Origin: an uncultured Oxalobacteraceae bacterium
Lineage (GTDB): Bacteria; Pseudomonadota; Gammaproteobacteria; Burkholderiales; Burkholderiaceae_D
Direction: 5' to 3'
Length of the DNA stretch: 64,000 nt
Assembly (NCBI GenBank): GCA_903862415.1
Contig: CAIOYD010000025.1
Span: 1 to 64,000 of the forward strand
Shown: in pieces, positions 17,502 to 25,755 of the stretch
Numbering within the stretch: the stretch's first letter is position 1
How the letters are laid out: the number at the start of each line of letters is the position of its first letter
Position numbers and translations under genes: made by a program
Notes under the pieces: generated by a model
Databases searched by the model: none
Told to the model about the DNA's origin: nothing
What the model saw: the letters and a program-made list of their open reading frames with translations, nothing else

Positions 17502-18106
17502 TGTTGGCCTATGTCCGCCGCGCCTGGGCACGTCATCAGCTCAACGATCCTGCCTGGCAGGGTTTGTTTGAGGAACCTGCCGGTGAATGCGTCAGCATCG
17601 ACTGTGAAACCACCAGCCTGAATGTCAAAAGTGCTGAAATTCTGTCCATCGGCGCAGTCAAAATCCGCGGCAATCAGATTCTCACCAGTGAGTCCTTTTA
17701 CGTACTGGTCAAGCCTGAAGGCATAATGGAAGCGAGCAACGTCAAAATTCATGGTTTGCGCCCAAGGGATGTATCGACTGGCATGCCGGTGGCCGAAGCA
17801 CTGGTTTTGCTGCTCGACTTTATCGGCGGCAGGCCCCTGATTGGTTACTACCTGGAATATGACATTCGTTTGATCAACCGTTATCTGAAGCCGCTCATCG
17901 GTATTGGTTTGCCGAATCGTGCCATTGAAGTCTCTGGCATCTATTACGACCAGGAACTCAAACACCATCCGGATGGCTATGTCGATTTAAGCATGAAGGC
18001 GATTTTTGACAAACTCCAGCTGCCGGATTTGCCGCGCCATGATGCACTCAATGATGCTATCAATGTGGCGCTGATGTATGTGATGCTGCAGGCCAGAAAA
18101 AAATAA
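17501..18106 (+). CDS. DnaQ-like 3'-5' exonuclease
   Basis: This 201-residue exonuclease has DEDD-superfamily motifs: Exo I in SIDCETTSLN (D and E), Exo II around GYYLEYDIRLINRY, and Exo III RHDALNDA. It resembles the epsilon proofreading subunit but lacks polymerase-associated regions. Proteins of this kind are usually encoded with a DUF294 signalling protein. Here the ATG overlaps the upstream stop by one base, so translation is coupled. Its substrate could be a nucleic acid or a small nucleotide. Confidence 0.88.
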   Translation: MLAYVRRAWARHQLNDPAWQGLFEEPAGECVSIDCETTSLNVKSAEILSIGAVKIRGNQILTSESFYVLVKPEGIMEASNVKIHGLRPRDVSTGMPVAEALVLLLDFIGGRPLIGYYLEYDIRLINRYLKPLIGIGLPNRAIEVSGIYYDQELKHHPDGYVDLSMKAIFDKLQLPDLPRHDALNDAINVALMYVMLQARKK

Positions 18107-18131
18107 TGTCGCGATGACTAAAACACCGATC

Positions 18132-18890
18132 TTAATTTGGCATTTTCACCGTGACAATGGCTTGATATTCTTTGGTTTTTTTTAACGCTAGCAGCGCTTT
18201 GTTAAAACGGCGCAGCGCCGGTTGCATGTGCATGGATTTTGGAAACGCCAGATATTCCCAGTCGGTAATGAGAGGATAAGTCACGATGGCCAGCTGGTTT
18301 TGATTTTCCTGAATAAATGGATCAGATTTGGCCGCGTGGGCAATATACGACTGGCCTAAAATAGCCACATCGATTCTGCCTATTAGCAGTTTTTTTACTC
18401 TTATTACCGGACTGGCATCCGGATCAATGGTGTAGATTTTATCTTCCACGGCCTGATCAAAACCGCCGGAAAAACTGGCACCCTGCGGCAAGCCAAAAAT
18501 TTTGCCCTGAAAATCCCTGGCACTGCGAAATTCAGCGGCACGTTGTTTGAGTACAGTTAATTCCACCGCATTTTTAAATAGTGGTTCGGAAAAATCAAAC
18601 TCCAACTTGCGCTTTTCGGTACGGCTAAAATTGACGATGCCACCATGACCTTCGGTGGCTTCACTGATGGCCCGTTTCCACGGCAATAAAATCAATTTGT
18701 AAGTGTCTCCGGTGTCTTGTGACAACCGTTGCAGCAAGACCGCAACGATGCCAGCCGGTTTGCCATCGGCCAGATAGATTTGCGGAGGAAACGCTTCCGC
18801 GCTGTAAATGATCAACTCTTCTGAATGTGCACCAACCGCCACGAAAGCGGCTATGAAAAACAAGCTGCACAATCTGACAAAACGGGACAT
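18132..18890 (-). CDS. Orphan amino-acid-type periplasmic binding protein
   Basis: Starting at 18890 gives 252 residues beginning with a Sec signal (LCSLFFIAAFVAVGAHS). The in-frame upstream start would bury the signal. The mature part is a type 3 periplasmic-binding fold: LIIYSAEAFPPQIYLADGKP, GIVAVLLQRLSQDTGD and ISEATEGHGGIVNFSRTEKR. No permease genes are present. Such lone proteins are common in Oxalobacteraceae-like genomes and may be sensory or serve a distant ABC transporter. It is convergent with the exonuclease gene, 25 bases apart. Confidence 0.75.
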   Translation of the reverse strand: MSRFVRLCSLFFIAAFVAVGAHSEELIIYSAEAFPPQIYLADGKPAGIVAVLLQRLSQDTGDTYKLILLPWKRAISEATEGHGGIVNFSRTEKRKLEFDFSEPLFKNAVELTVLKQRAAEFRSARDFQGKIFGLPQGASFSGGFDQAVEDKIYTIDPDASPVIRVKKLLIGRIDVAILGQSYIAHAAKSDPFIQENQNQLAIVTYPLITDWEYLAFPKSMHMQPALRRFNKALLALKKTKEYQAIVTVKMPN

Positions 18891-19032
18891 GAAGGAATCC
18901 TGCTGGTAAAAATAACTCTGCATATTGGCATGTCTGTTCTATTAGCGCAAGTTGGACAAAGAACTTTTCTGAATCCCATCTCAGAATAACTATTCAACGG
19001 ATTGTTCGTTCACTTGATTGACCTCAACCATG

Positions 19033-20568
19033 TCAGTTGGAACGCATTTTCTTCATTTGGGGGATGAGATTGATAAAATGCCTTAGTTGAACGTTTGTTT
19101 TTGAAAAATCGTCCGGCAATGACCGAATGAGCTGTTTTGCCAAATCATGTTTCACATCAAGATAGTCATCGCTGATCGAAAGAATGGCTCCCAGGACGCC
19201 TTTGGACGCTTCAAAATGATTGAACTCTCTGTCCAGGGTTTGTTTATTCCAGATTATCGGGCACAATTTTATTTTTGCGCCTGTCAGATTGGTCGTGGGT
19301 GTAAACTGTACTTCCGACAGATCCGCATCCTTCCAAGTGATCTCGCTCAGATTGGTTCCTGTCAGATTAACTCCCGTCATTTTGCAGCTATCTAACTTCG
19401 CACCAGTAAGATTAGCATCCGTTAAATCCGTCTCGACCAGTATGGCTATCTTCAGATTGACCCTTGTCAGATCAGCCGAATTTAGTTTCGCCTGCACCAA
19501 TGTTGCCGCTGTAAGATTCGCTTCCGAAAAATCTGCCTGCACACATTTAGCCATACTCAAATTGGCCGTTTCCAGAACTGCTTTTTTTGCGCTGCAATGA
19601 GTCAGGTCGGCTGATTCCAGACTGGCAGAAATTAAAATGGACTCATCCAGGCAAACTCCCTCCCCACTGACTCTGGTCAAATTGGCGTCCTCGAGATTGG
19701 CACGAAACAAATCCATCTCGGTTAAATTGCTGGCGCTTAAATTGGCCCAGTTCAAATTGGCACCGCTCAGGTTACTGTGTCTTAAGTTTGCATTCGCCAA
19801 ATTCGAGTTCATTAATTTGGCGCCTTGAAAACTGGTTTCTTCCAACCTGGAAAATGCCAGATTAGTTGCAATCAAATTCGCGTCATCTGCATTTTGTTTG
19901 GAAAAATCCAGCCGGTATAAATCCTTTCCACTCCAGTCCACCGTCTTTAATTGCTTGGCATGGGCCGTTACCCATTGCTGTGTTACACGCCCAAAAATAT
20001 CCACATCGGGTATGTGAATCGTGATGACCTGAGTTGCATCCTCCAGACTCAAGTCTATCGGATAGCATCCTATGATGTGGCGTGATTCATCAGGATATCC
20101 TGGTCGATAATCAGCTTCTTCAAAGTAATTCAGCACAGCCTCATCAGTATTAACTAAACTGTTTATGGCAAAATCCTGCAGATCGTCAAACGTGCTGAAG
20201 TTAGTATTAAACGGCTCTTCACCATTGTGTTGCAATTGCAGTTTTGGTTGACCATCTATATCGACCAGACTGATCCTGAGTTGAATATCTAAGGTGGGAA
20301 TATCAATGCGAAATGGGAAAATTAGCTTTGCGGCTGGCATAGTGGCGATAAGCTTAAACAACAAAACCAATCCCTGCTTTTCCGCCCTCGAATGCAAAGC
20401 CCTCACTATTTCAGACAGTCCCAATGAAAATACACCGTAAATACAGCGCTTGAAGATTTTCTGGGGTGTATTAATGCCAATGATGCCCTTTGACAACGCC
20501 GTCTCTGGCGATTCAAACATCGTCCTGTGTAATGTTTTCTCAGAAATTCCCTGAATAAGTGACATCAT
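19033..20568 (-). CDS. Pentapeptide-repeat protein with unusual N-terminal domain
   Basis: This is a 511-residue protein. Residues 209-425 are pentapeptide repeats of the A(N/D)Lxx type (NLANANLRHSNLSGANL and many more), which fold as a right-handed square beta-helix. Residues 1-200 form a separate domain: a hydrophobic stretch at 42-55, then a beta-rich region and TFDDLQDFAINSLVNT. This domain has a similar layout to the kinase-like protein at 3300-4934. The C-terminal 80 residues are helical. No signal peptide is present. The AAGGAA ribosome-binding site supports the start. Pentapeptide proteins include gyrase protectors and type III effectors. The large N-terminal domain favours a translocated or targeting role, but this is not shown. 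It has no operon partner. Confidence 0.7.
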   Translation of the reverse strand: MMSLIQGISEKTLHRTMFESPETALSKGIIGINTPQKIFKRCIYGVFSLGLSEIVRALHSRAEKQGLVLLFKLIATMPAAKLIFPFRIDIPTLDIQLRISLVDIDGQPKLQLQHNGEEPFNTNFSTFDDLQDFAINSLVNTDEAVLNYFEEADYRPGYPDESRHIIGCYPIDLSLEDATQVITIHIPDVDIFGRVTQQWVTAHAKQLKTVDWSGKDLYRLDFSKQNADDANLIATNLAFSRLEETSFQGAKLMNSNLANANLRHSNLSGANLNWANLSASNLTEMDLFRANLEDANLTRVSGEGVCLDESILISASLESADLTHCSAKKAVLETANLSMAKCVQADFSEANLTAATLVQAKLNSADLTRVNLKIAILVETDLTDANLTGAKLDSCKMTGVNLTGTNLSEITWKDADLSEVQFTPTTNLTGAKIKLCPIIWNKQTLDREFNHFEASKGVLGAILSISDDYLDVKHDLAKQLIRSLPDDFSKTNVQLRHFINLIPQMKKMRSN

Positions 20569-20683
20569 TCATTCCTTAAATTGCCATTTGCACGAAAAAT
20601 TGGAACTAATTTAAAGCAGAAATTCCTTATCCAACATACTGGATACCACCTAAATTGACATGGAAAATACTTTACGGCGCCCT

Positions 20684-21328
20684 TCAGACACAAATCGATT
20701 TCAAATATTGACCAGCATAAAACATATCTTGTTCAATTGCACGGCGCACCGCACTGCCATCACGTCGCTCCAGTGCTGCCATGACATCATCGTGGGCATC
20801 ATTCAATTTTTGAGCGAAGCGCGGGTCTTCAAATAACTGGTTGGAAATTGGACCAACTTTAAGCCACACGGTTTCAATGAGCTCCAGCAGCATGGGTGAA
20901 CCACTGGCACGGTACAGCAGGGTATGAAACACTTCATTCGCTTCCAGATACGCCTTGGCATCGCCTGCGGCAATGGCGGCGATCATCTGACGGTTTAATT
21001 CGGCCATCTGCGACATCCCGGCAGCACTCATGCGATAGGTGCCCAGCTCGGCAGCATGACCTTCGAGTAAAATCCGTGTTTGCAGAATATCATCAAACTG
21101 GGCTTTGTTGAGCTTGGGTACAATCACACCACAATTGGGAATGTTAACCAGAGCGCCTTCGGCAGCCAGACGCTGCAGCGCGGCACGAACCGGCATCACA
21201 CTCACACCGAGTTCCTGCGCCAGCTGACGGATTTTGAGACGCTCGCCGGGCAAAAATCGCCCGACCGTGAGCCACTGATGTAGCGTCTGGTAGGTTTTAT
21301 CCTGCAAGGTAGCAAACACTTCAGTCAT
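20684..21328 (-). CDS. GntR-family regulator (FCD/FadR type)
   Basis: This 214-residue regulator has an N-terminal winged helix (LKIRQLAQELGVSVMPVRAALQRLAAEGAL, in which the recognition helix is clear) and an FCD ligand-binding domain. It is the last gene of the ligase-aminotransferase operon, six bases after the aminotransferase stop. It probably controls the operon through the palindrome at 24162-24187. The effector would be the amine or amino acid that the operon degrades. Confidence 0.9.
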   Translation of the reverse strand: MTEVFATLQDKTYQTLHQWLTVGRFLPGERLKIRQLAQELGVSVMPVRAALQRLAAEGALVNIPNCGVIVPKLNKAQFDDILQTRILLEGHAAELGTYRMSAAGMSQMAELNRQMIAAIAAGDAKAYLEANEVFHTLLYRASGSPMLLELIETVWLKVGPISNQLFEDPRFAQKLNDAHDDVMAALERRDGSAVRRAIEQDMFYAGQYLKSICV

Positions 21329-21334
21329 ATCACC

Positions 21335-22714
21335 TCAATCCACCAATAATTGTAAACATGCGTCAAAGGCCACCAAAAACTGATCAATCCCGGTCGTGGT
21401 GGTTTGCGGGCAAACCAGCATCATATTATGAAACGGCGTAATCAGCATGCCGCGATTGAGCAAAAACAGGTGGATGATTTTTTCCAGATCACTGTCGAGA
21501 ATTTTCTCCGCTTCGCTGCCATTGAGCGGTGTTGTGCGGGTAAACTGAAATTCAGTCCGGGCACCAACCTGGGTTACACACCATGGCAACTGATGCCGGG
21601 CAATCACCCGTCGCAATCCTTGGGCCAGATAATCGGCTAATTCAAACATGGTGGCATAGGCGGCGTCTGTCATGACCTCGGCCAGATTGGCACGCATCGC
21701 CGCCATGGTCAGCATGTTGGCTGTCAGGGTGGTGCCGACACCGGAATGTCCCGGTGGCGCCTGACGTTTGGCCAGCTCTACCCGGGTTGCCACGGCCTCA
21801 CTAAATCCATATACAGCACAGGGAACACCGCCCGCTACCGGTTTTCCCAGCACCAGGGCATCGGGCTGTAAACCATGACGCACAGCGTAACCGCCGGGCC
21901 CGGAACTGATGGTATGGGTTTCATCGAGCACCAGCAAGGTTCCATAGCGCTGAATAATTTTTTGCGCTTCCGCCCAGTATCCTTCCTGCGGCAACACCAT
22001 ACCGATATTGGTCATCACCGGTTCGGCCAGCACACAGGCCACATCGCCGGCTTTGAGAGCGTGTTCCAGCGCCGCCAGATCATTGAATTCTACTACCACG
22101 GTATTGGCGGTTAAGTCAGTCACCTGGCCGAGCAGACTGTCACGCTGACGCGGCTGACCATCCACCAGGTCAACAAACACATCATCGACAGTGCCGTGAT
22201 AACAGCCATTGAAAATCAGAATTTTTGAACGTCCGGTAGCTGCCCGCAGCCAGCGCAGCACAAAGCGGTTGGCGTCTGACGCACTGAGGGCAAACTGCCA
22301 CACCGGCAAAGCAAAGCGCCGCGCCAGCTCAGTCGCCACCCAGACAGCTTCTTCCGAGGCCATCATAGCGGTGTAGCCCTTGCTGGCCTGCTGCATCAGT
22401 GCACTGGCGACTGCTGCCGGTGCATGACCAAACATGGCGCCGGTATCGCCGAGACAAAAATCGACATAGCTGTGACCATCGGCATCAATTACCTGTGCAC
22501 CGCTGGCCTGATTGACGGTCAGACTGAATGGCGTCGACCAGTCTGTCATCCAGTGTAATGGCACGCCGAACAGCATATGTCTGGCCGCCTGTGCTGCCAG
22601 TGCCTGCGAGCGTGGATTGTTGTCCGCAAACGTGGCACGTTCACGCAGCCGCATTGCCTGCGCCTTGTCCCAGTTGATACCGGTGCGTGTGGCGGGTTGA
22701 GTTAACGTTGTCAT
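21335..22714 (-). CDS. Class III (glutamate-semialdehyde-aminomutase-like) PLP aminotransferase
   Basis: This is a 459-residue fold-type I aminotransferase. PLP-site residues are visible: D264 in LVLDETHT binds the pyridine nitrogen, and K291 in LVLGKPVAGG is the Schiff-base lysine. The sequence is closer to glutamate-1-semialdehyde aminomutase-like aminotransferases (for example beta-phenylalanine types) than to ornithine or putrescine aminotransferases. It lies between a glutamine-synthetase-like ligase and a GntR regulator in one operon. Together they point to catabolism of an amine or beta-amino acid. The substrate is not determined. Confidence 0.88.
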   Translation of the reverse strand: MTTLTQPATRTGINWDKAQAMRLRERATFADNNPRSQALAAQAARHMLFGVPLHWMTDWSTPFSLTVNQASGAQVIDADGHSYVDFCLGDTGAMFGHAPAAVASALMQQASKGYTAMMASEEAVWVATELARRFALPVWQFALSASDANRFVLRWLRAATGRSKILIFNGCYHGTVDDVFVDLVDGQPRQRDSLLGQVTDLTANTVVVEFNDLAALEHALKAGDVACVLAEPVMTNIGMVLPQEGYWAEAQKIIQRYGTLLVLDETHTISSGPGGYAVRHGLQPDALVLGKPVAGGVPCAVYGFSEAVATRVELAKRQAPPGHSGVGTTLTANMLTMAAMRANLAEVMTDAAYATMFELADYLAQGLRRVIARHQLPWCVTQVGARTEFQFTRTTPLNGSEAEKILDSDLEKIIHLFLLNRGMLITPFHNMMLVCPQTTTTGIDQFLVAFDACLQLLVD

Positions 22715-22776
22715 TTGTTTTTATATAAGTAAAGTAAGTTGAAAAATATAATTATTTAAATCTCGATTGCTCAATA

Positions 22777-24123
22777 TCACACCAGCAGCATTAAATGTTC
22801 ACGTTCCCATGAACTGATGACGCGGCTGTAGGTGGCAAATTCGAGTTCTTTGACTTCACAGAATGCTTTGACAAACAGTTCACCCAGAATCTCTCCCAGC
22901 GGTGCACAGTCGCGCATGCGGCCGATGGCATCTTCCAGATTACGTGGCAATTCATCTTCGATATGTTCGGCACCCAAATCGGTCGCTGCAGAGGGTGTCA
23001 ATCCATTGATCATGCCGAGATAACCGCAGGCCAGGGTCGCTGCCATGGCCAGATACGGATTCACATCCACACCCGGTACACGATTTTCAATCCGGCGATT
23101 CACCGGTCCGGAATTGGGAATGCGAATACCGCAGGTGCGGTTATCGTAACCCCAGCGTACATTGGTCGGCGCGGACATAAAGCGTGACAGCCGACGGTAA
23201 GAATTGACATACGGTGCAAACATCAACATGGCTTGCGGGACAAACTTTTCCAGTCCGGCCAGATAATTAAAAAACAGTGTGCTGGCACTGCCATCCGGAT
23301 TGGAGAAAATATTTTCGCCGCTGTGCTCATCTACGATACTTTGATGTATGTGCATGGCGCTGCCTGGTTCCTGCTCCATCGGCTTAGCCATGAAAGTGGC
23401 AAAAATGCCGTGCCGCAGCGCGGTTTCGCGTACCGCTCGTTTAAACAAAAACACCCGGTCAGCCAATTCCAGCGGATCGCCATGGGAAAAATTAATTTCC
23501 ATCTGTCCGGCACCGGCTTCATGAATCAAGGTTTCCACGCCGAGTTGATGGGCATTGCAAAAGCTCGACAATTCCAGAAAAAACGGATCAAAATCATTAA
23601 CCGCATCAATTGAATACGACTGCCGTCCGGATTCGGATTTACCACTGCGTCCGAGTGGTGGTGTCAAAGGTTCATGCGGATTGCTGTTACGTGCCACCAG
23701 ATAGAATTCCATTTCTGGCGCTACCACGGGTTTCCAGCCACGTTCGCCATACAAATTGAGTACCCGACGCAACACCGCACGCGGCGACAATTCCACCGCG
23801 CTGCCATCAAAATTCTGACAATCATGAATCACCAGCGCGACTGATTCAGCCGCCCACGGCACGATGCGCACAGTATCCACATCCGGCACACAAATCATGT
23901 CGGGGTCGGTCGGGCCGACATAGGGATCGTTATGCGGCTGCTCGCCGTTGACGGTATTGAGTAACACGCTTTTCGGCAAACGCATTTCTCCGGCCGATAA
24001 AAACAAATCGCGCGGCAGAATTTTGCCACGGGCGATACCGGTCATATCGGAAATCACACATTCCACTTCGTGGATGTTATGCGCTTTTAAAAAGTCGGCC
24101 ATGGTTTGTGGCGTGTGGGGCAT
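22777..24123 (-). CDS. Glutamine-synthetase-like gamma-glutamyl ligase (PuuA type)
   Basis: The ATG at 24123 gives 448 residues. An in-frame GTG at 24156 is an alternative start, so the start is uncertain. The catalytic domain carries VVAPEMEFYL, AGAGQMEINF and MHIHQS, the metal- and glutamate-binding strands of glutamine synthetases. The beta-grasp N-terminus is short (ECVISDMTGIARGK), as in PuuA/GlnA3-type enzymes that gamma-glutamylate polyamines or ethanolamine. Its aminotransferase partner supports an amine-degradation role. A perfect 26-bp palindrome lies 39 bases upstream of the start and is the likely GntR operator. It is the first gene of a three-gene operon. Confidence 0.88.
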   Translation of the reverse strand: MPHTPQTMADFLKAHNIHEVECVISDMTGIARGKILPRDLFLSAGEMRLPKSVLLNTVNGEQPHNDPYVGPTDPDMICVPDVDTVRIVPWAAESVALVIHDCQNFDGSAVELSPRAVLRRVLNLYGERGWKPVVAPEMEFYLVARNSNPHEPLTPPLGRSGKSESGRQSYSIDAVNDFDPFFLELSSFCNAHQLGVETLIHEAGAGQMEINFSHGDPLELADRVFLFKRAVRETALRHGIFATFMAKPMEQEPGSAMHIHQSIVDEHSGENIFSNPDGSASTLFFNYLAGLEKFVPQAMLMFAPYVNSYRRLSRFMSAPTNVRWGYDNRTCGIRIPNSGPVNRRIENRVPGVDVNPYLAMAATLACGYLGMINGLTPSAATDLGAEHIEDELPRNLEDAIGRMRDCAPLGEILGELFVKAFCEVKELEFATYSRVISSWEREHLMLLV

Positions 24124-24161
24124 GAAGTATCTCGCTGTGAACTGAACAGCGCTCACTATAT

Positions 24162-24187
24162 CACATAAATGTGATCACATTTATGTG
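24162..24187. promoter_or_regulatory. Perfect 26-bp palindrome, probable GntR operator
   Basis: The left half is CACATAAATGTGA, and the right half is its exact reverse complement (TCACATTTATGTG). It is centred about 52 bases upstream of the ligase start, a position suited to repression. GntR-FCD regulators bind such palindromes, and the operon encodes one. Confidence 0.75.
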
Positions 24188-24243
24188 TGAATGTGCGATA
24201 AATCCTACAAATTGAGGCTTTTATATTGAAACAGCTAATTATT

Positions 24244-24259
24244 TGATCACATACTTGTG
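24244..24259. promoter_or_regulatory. Secondary half-operator
   Basis: TGATCACATACTTGTG matches the right portion of the main palindrome (24172-24187) at 13 of 16 positions and lies exactly 72 bp away. That is about seven helical turns, so looping or cooperative binding by the GntR protein is possible. Confidence 0.4.
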
Positions 24260-24291
24260 TTCTCTTAGTTCCAGTGTGTTGCTGAGTGCGC

Positions 24292-24322
24292 AAAAAAAAC
24301 GCCCGTCATGGGCGTTTTTTTT
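24292..24322. terminator. Bidirectional-looking Rho-independent terminator
   Basis: Eight A, then CGCCC, the loop GTCAT and GGGCG, then eight T. It lies 22 bases after the stop of the minus-strand antiporter gene, which it should terminate. Confidence 0.88.
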
Positions 24323-24344
24323 GCGACTGAATGGCGATGGTAAT

Positions 24345-25553
24345 TCAGGATTGTTCAGCCAATAAATACTGTTGCAGTTTTTTTGTCACCATAGGCACCG
24401 TCAGCATGGTGCTGCCGATGGCCATAATTAACAGTGCCGTGAAGGCATCCGGCGTGATGATTTTTTTATCCAGCAACACATTACAAAAGATGATCATAAT
24501 CAGCGCCTTGGTTTGCAGCAGCCAGCCTATGATGCTGGCTTCGCCTTTTTTCCAGTGCAAAATTTTGCCGGCAATACGGATACCGGCGAGCTTACCCACG
24601 ACAGCAGCCACCAATAACAGTGCTGCAGCCATGAGTACATTGACGCCACCTGTCTGCCAGTGGGTTTTTAAACCCGTGCTGAGAAAAAATACCGGCATCA
24701 TGCTCATGAGTACAAAAAAGCGCAATTGATCCAATTCTTTCTGATCAAACCAGTCCGCATCCATCACCACGCCGGCCAGAAAAGCACCGACCATAAAGTG
24801 CAGTCCCGACCAGTCCGCCACATAGGCACACAGCGCCAACCAGATAAACGTGACATGCCAGCGGTCCATGGAGCCAAGTTTGCGCATCAGACGGCGGAAG
24901 GCATAGCTGGCCAGTGCAAAGCCGATGAGGAAAATACTTTGCCGCCCGACCCGGTTCCAATCCATCAGAATCAGTGCCAACACGCCCCAGATGGCGACAT
25001 CATCCAGACTGGCATAACGCAAAATGCGTCGTCCCAGCGGTTCACGCAACAGATGCAATTTTTCCATCAGCAACAGCAAAATCGGCAAGGCAGTCACTGC
25101 GCACGACATCCCGATGGCCAGCACAAATTGCCAGCGATTGCCGGCTGCACCCATCCAGTCATTGCTCCAGGCCAGCATCAGCATGGCGGCCACGCTGCCA
25201 AACAACAAGGGCACACCCAGCGCCAGCCCGGCGGTAATGCTACTCTCACGTCGATATTCCCACAGCTGTTTCAAATCCAGTTCGATACCGGCAATGAGTA
25301 CAAAAATCATCACGGACCACCACGCCAGTCCGTTAAGCGCGCCAACCACGTCATGATTAAACACCAGGCTGAAATAGCCGGGGAAATAGGCTCCCAGTAT
25401 GCCTGGTCCCAACACGATGCCGGCGATGATTTGCACCACCACCAGAGGTGCGACAAATTCGGTTTTCATCAGGCGCCAAATCAAATACGGAACTGAAAAA
25501 ATAATCGTCATGGCGATTAAAAACAGTTCCGTAACATTCATACCAGTGTTCAT
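24345..25553 (-). CDS. CPA2-type cation/proton antiporter (Kef/NapA-like)
   Basis: This 402-residue integral membrane protein has about 12 transmembrane segments (LFLIAMTIIFSVPYLIW and others) and the CPA2 pattern of an N-terminal GPGILG loop. The region IFVLIAGIELDLKQLW corresponds to the conserved GxELD segment of Kef-type exchangers. No RCK/TrkA-N domain is attached. It should exchange Na+ or K+ for protons across the inner membrane. It is a single-gene unit with a strong terminator. Confidence 0.87.
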   Translation of the reverse strand: MNTGMNVTELFLIAMTIIFSVPYLIWRLMKTEFVAPLVVVQIIAGIVLGPGILGAYFPGYFSLVFNHDVVGALNGLAWWSVMIFVLIAGIELDLKQLWEYRRESSITAGLALGVPLLFGSVAAMLMLAWSNDWMGAAGNRWQFVLAIGMSCAVTALPILLLLMEKLHLLREPLGRRILRYASLDDVAIWGVLALILMDWNRVGRQSIFLIGFALASYAFRRLMRKLGSMDRWHVTFIWLALCAYVADWSGLHFMVGAFLAGVVMDADWFDQKELDQLRFFVLMSMMPVFFLSTGLKTHWQTGGVNVLMAAALLLVAAVVGKLAGIRIAGKILHWKKGEASIIGWLLQTKALIMIIFCNVLLDKKIITPDAFTALLIMAIGSTMLTVPMVTKKLQQYLLAEQS

Positions 25554-25585
25554 TGACAGCCTTGTTTATCGTTTTTATTGGGAAT

Positions 25586-25614
25586 AAAAAAACCCGGAAG
25601 AAATTACTCTTCCG
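25586..25614 (-). terminator. Hairpin with T-run downstream of the beta-glucoside receptor gene
   Basis: CGGAAGA (25595-25601) pairs with TCTTCCG (25608-25614). On the minus strand GGG and seven T follow (25586-25592). It could end transcripts of the TonB receptor gene that pass through the REP-like repeat. Confidence 0.65.
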
Positions 25615-25626
25615 AGCTTAAAATTT

Positions 25627-25729
25627 GCAGGGTGGGTTAGCAATAAATGTAACCCGGCGTCCGGTCAATAAACAATAACATAATTATTGAACGAATTGGT
25701 GGATTATGCCTGCGGCTAACCCACCCTGC
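25627..25729. repeat. REP/MITE-like element with 15-bp inverted repeats
   Basis: GCAGGGTGGGTTAGC at 25627-25641 is the exact reverse complement of GCTAACCCACCCTGC at 25715-25729. The two enclose about 73 AT-rich bases, which contain another partial TAACCC copy near 25650. The GGTGGGTTAGC core belongs to a widespread class of dispersed extragenic palindromes. It sits between the TonB receptor stop and the antiporter start. Confidence 0.75.
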
Positions 25730-25755
25730 CAAATCAACTACAGAGCCAATCTACA

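Noticed and set aside
19033-20568. Qnr-like gyrase-protecting protein
   Set aside because: The pentapeptide region alone would allow it, but the 200-residue N-terminal domain and helical C-terminus are not found in Qnr proteins.
24726-25496. A 256-codon plus-strand open frame opposite the antiporter gene
   Set aside because: It is antisense to a clear membrane protein, is rich in His, Gln and Pro as expected of a shadow frame, and shows no recognisable domain.
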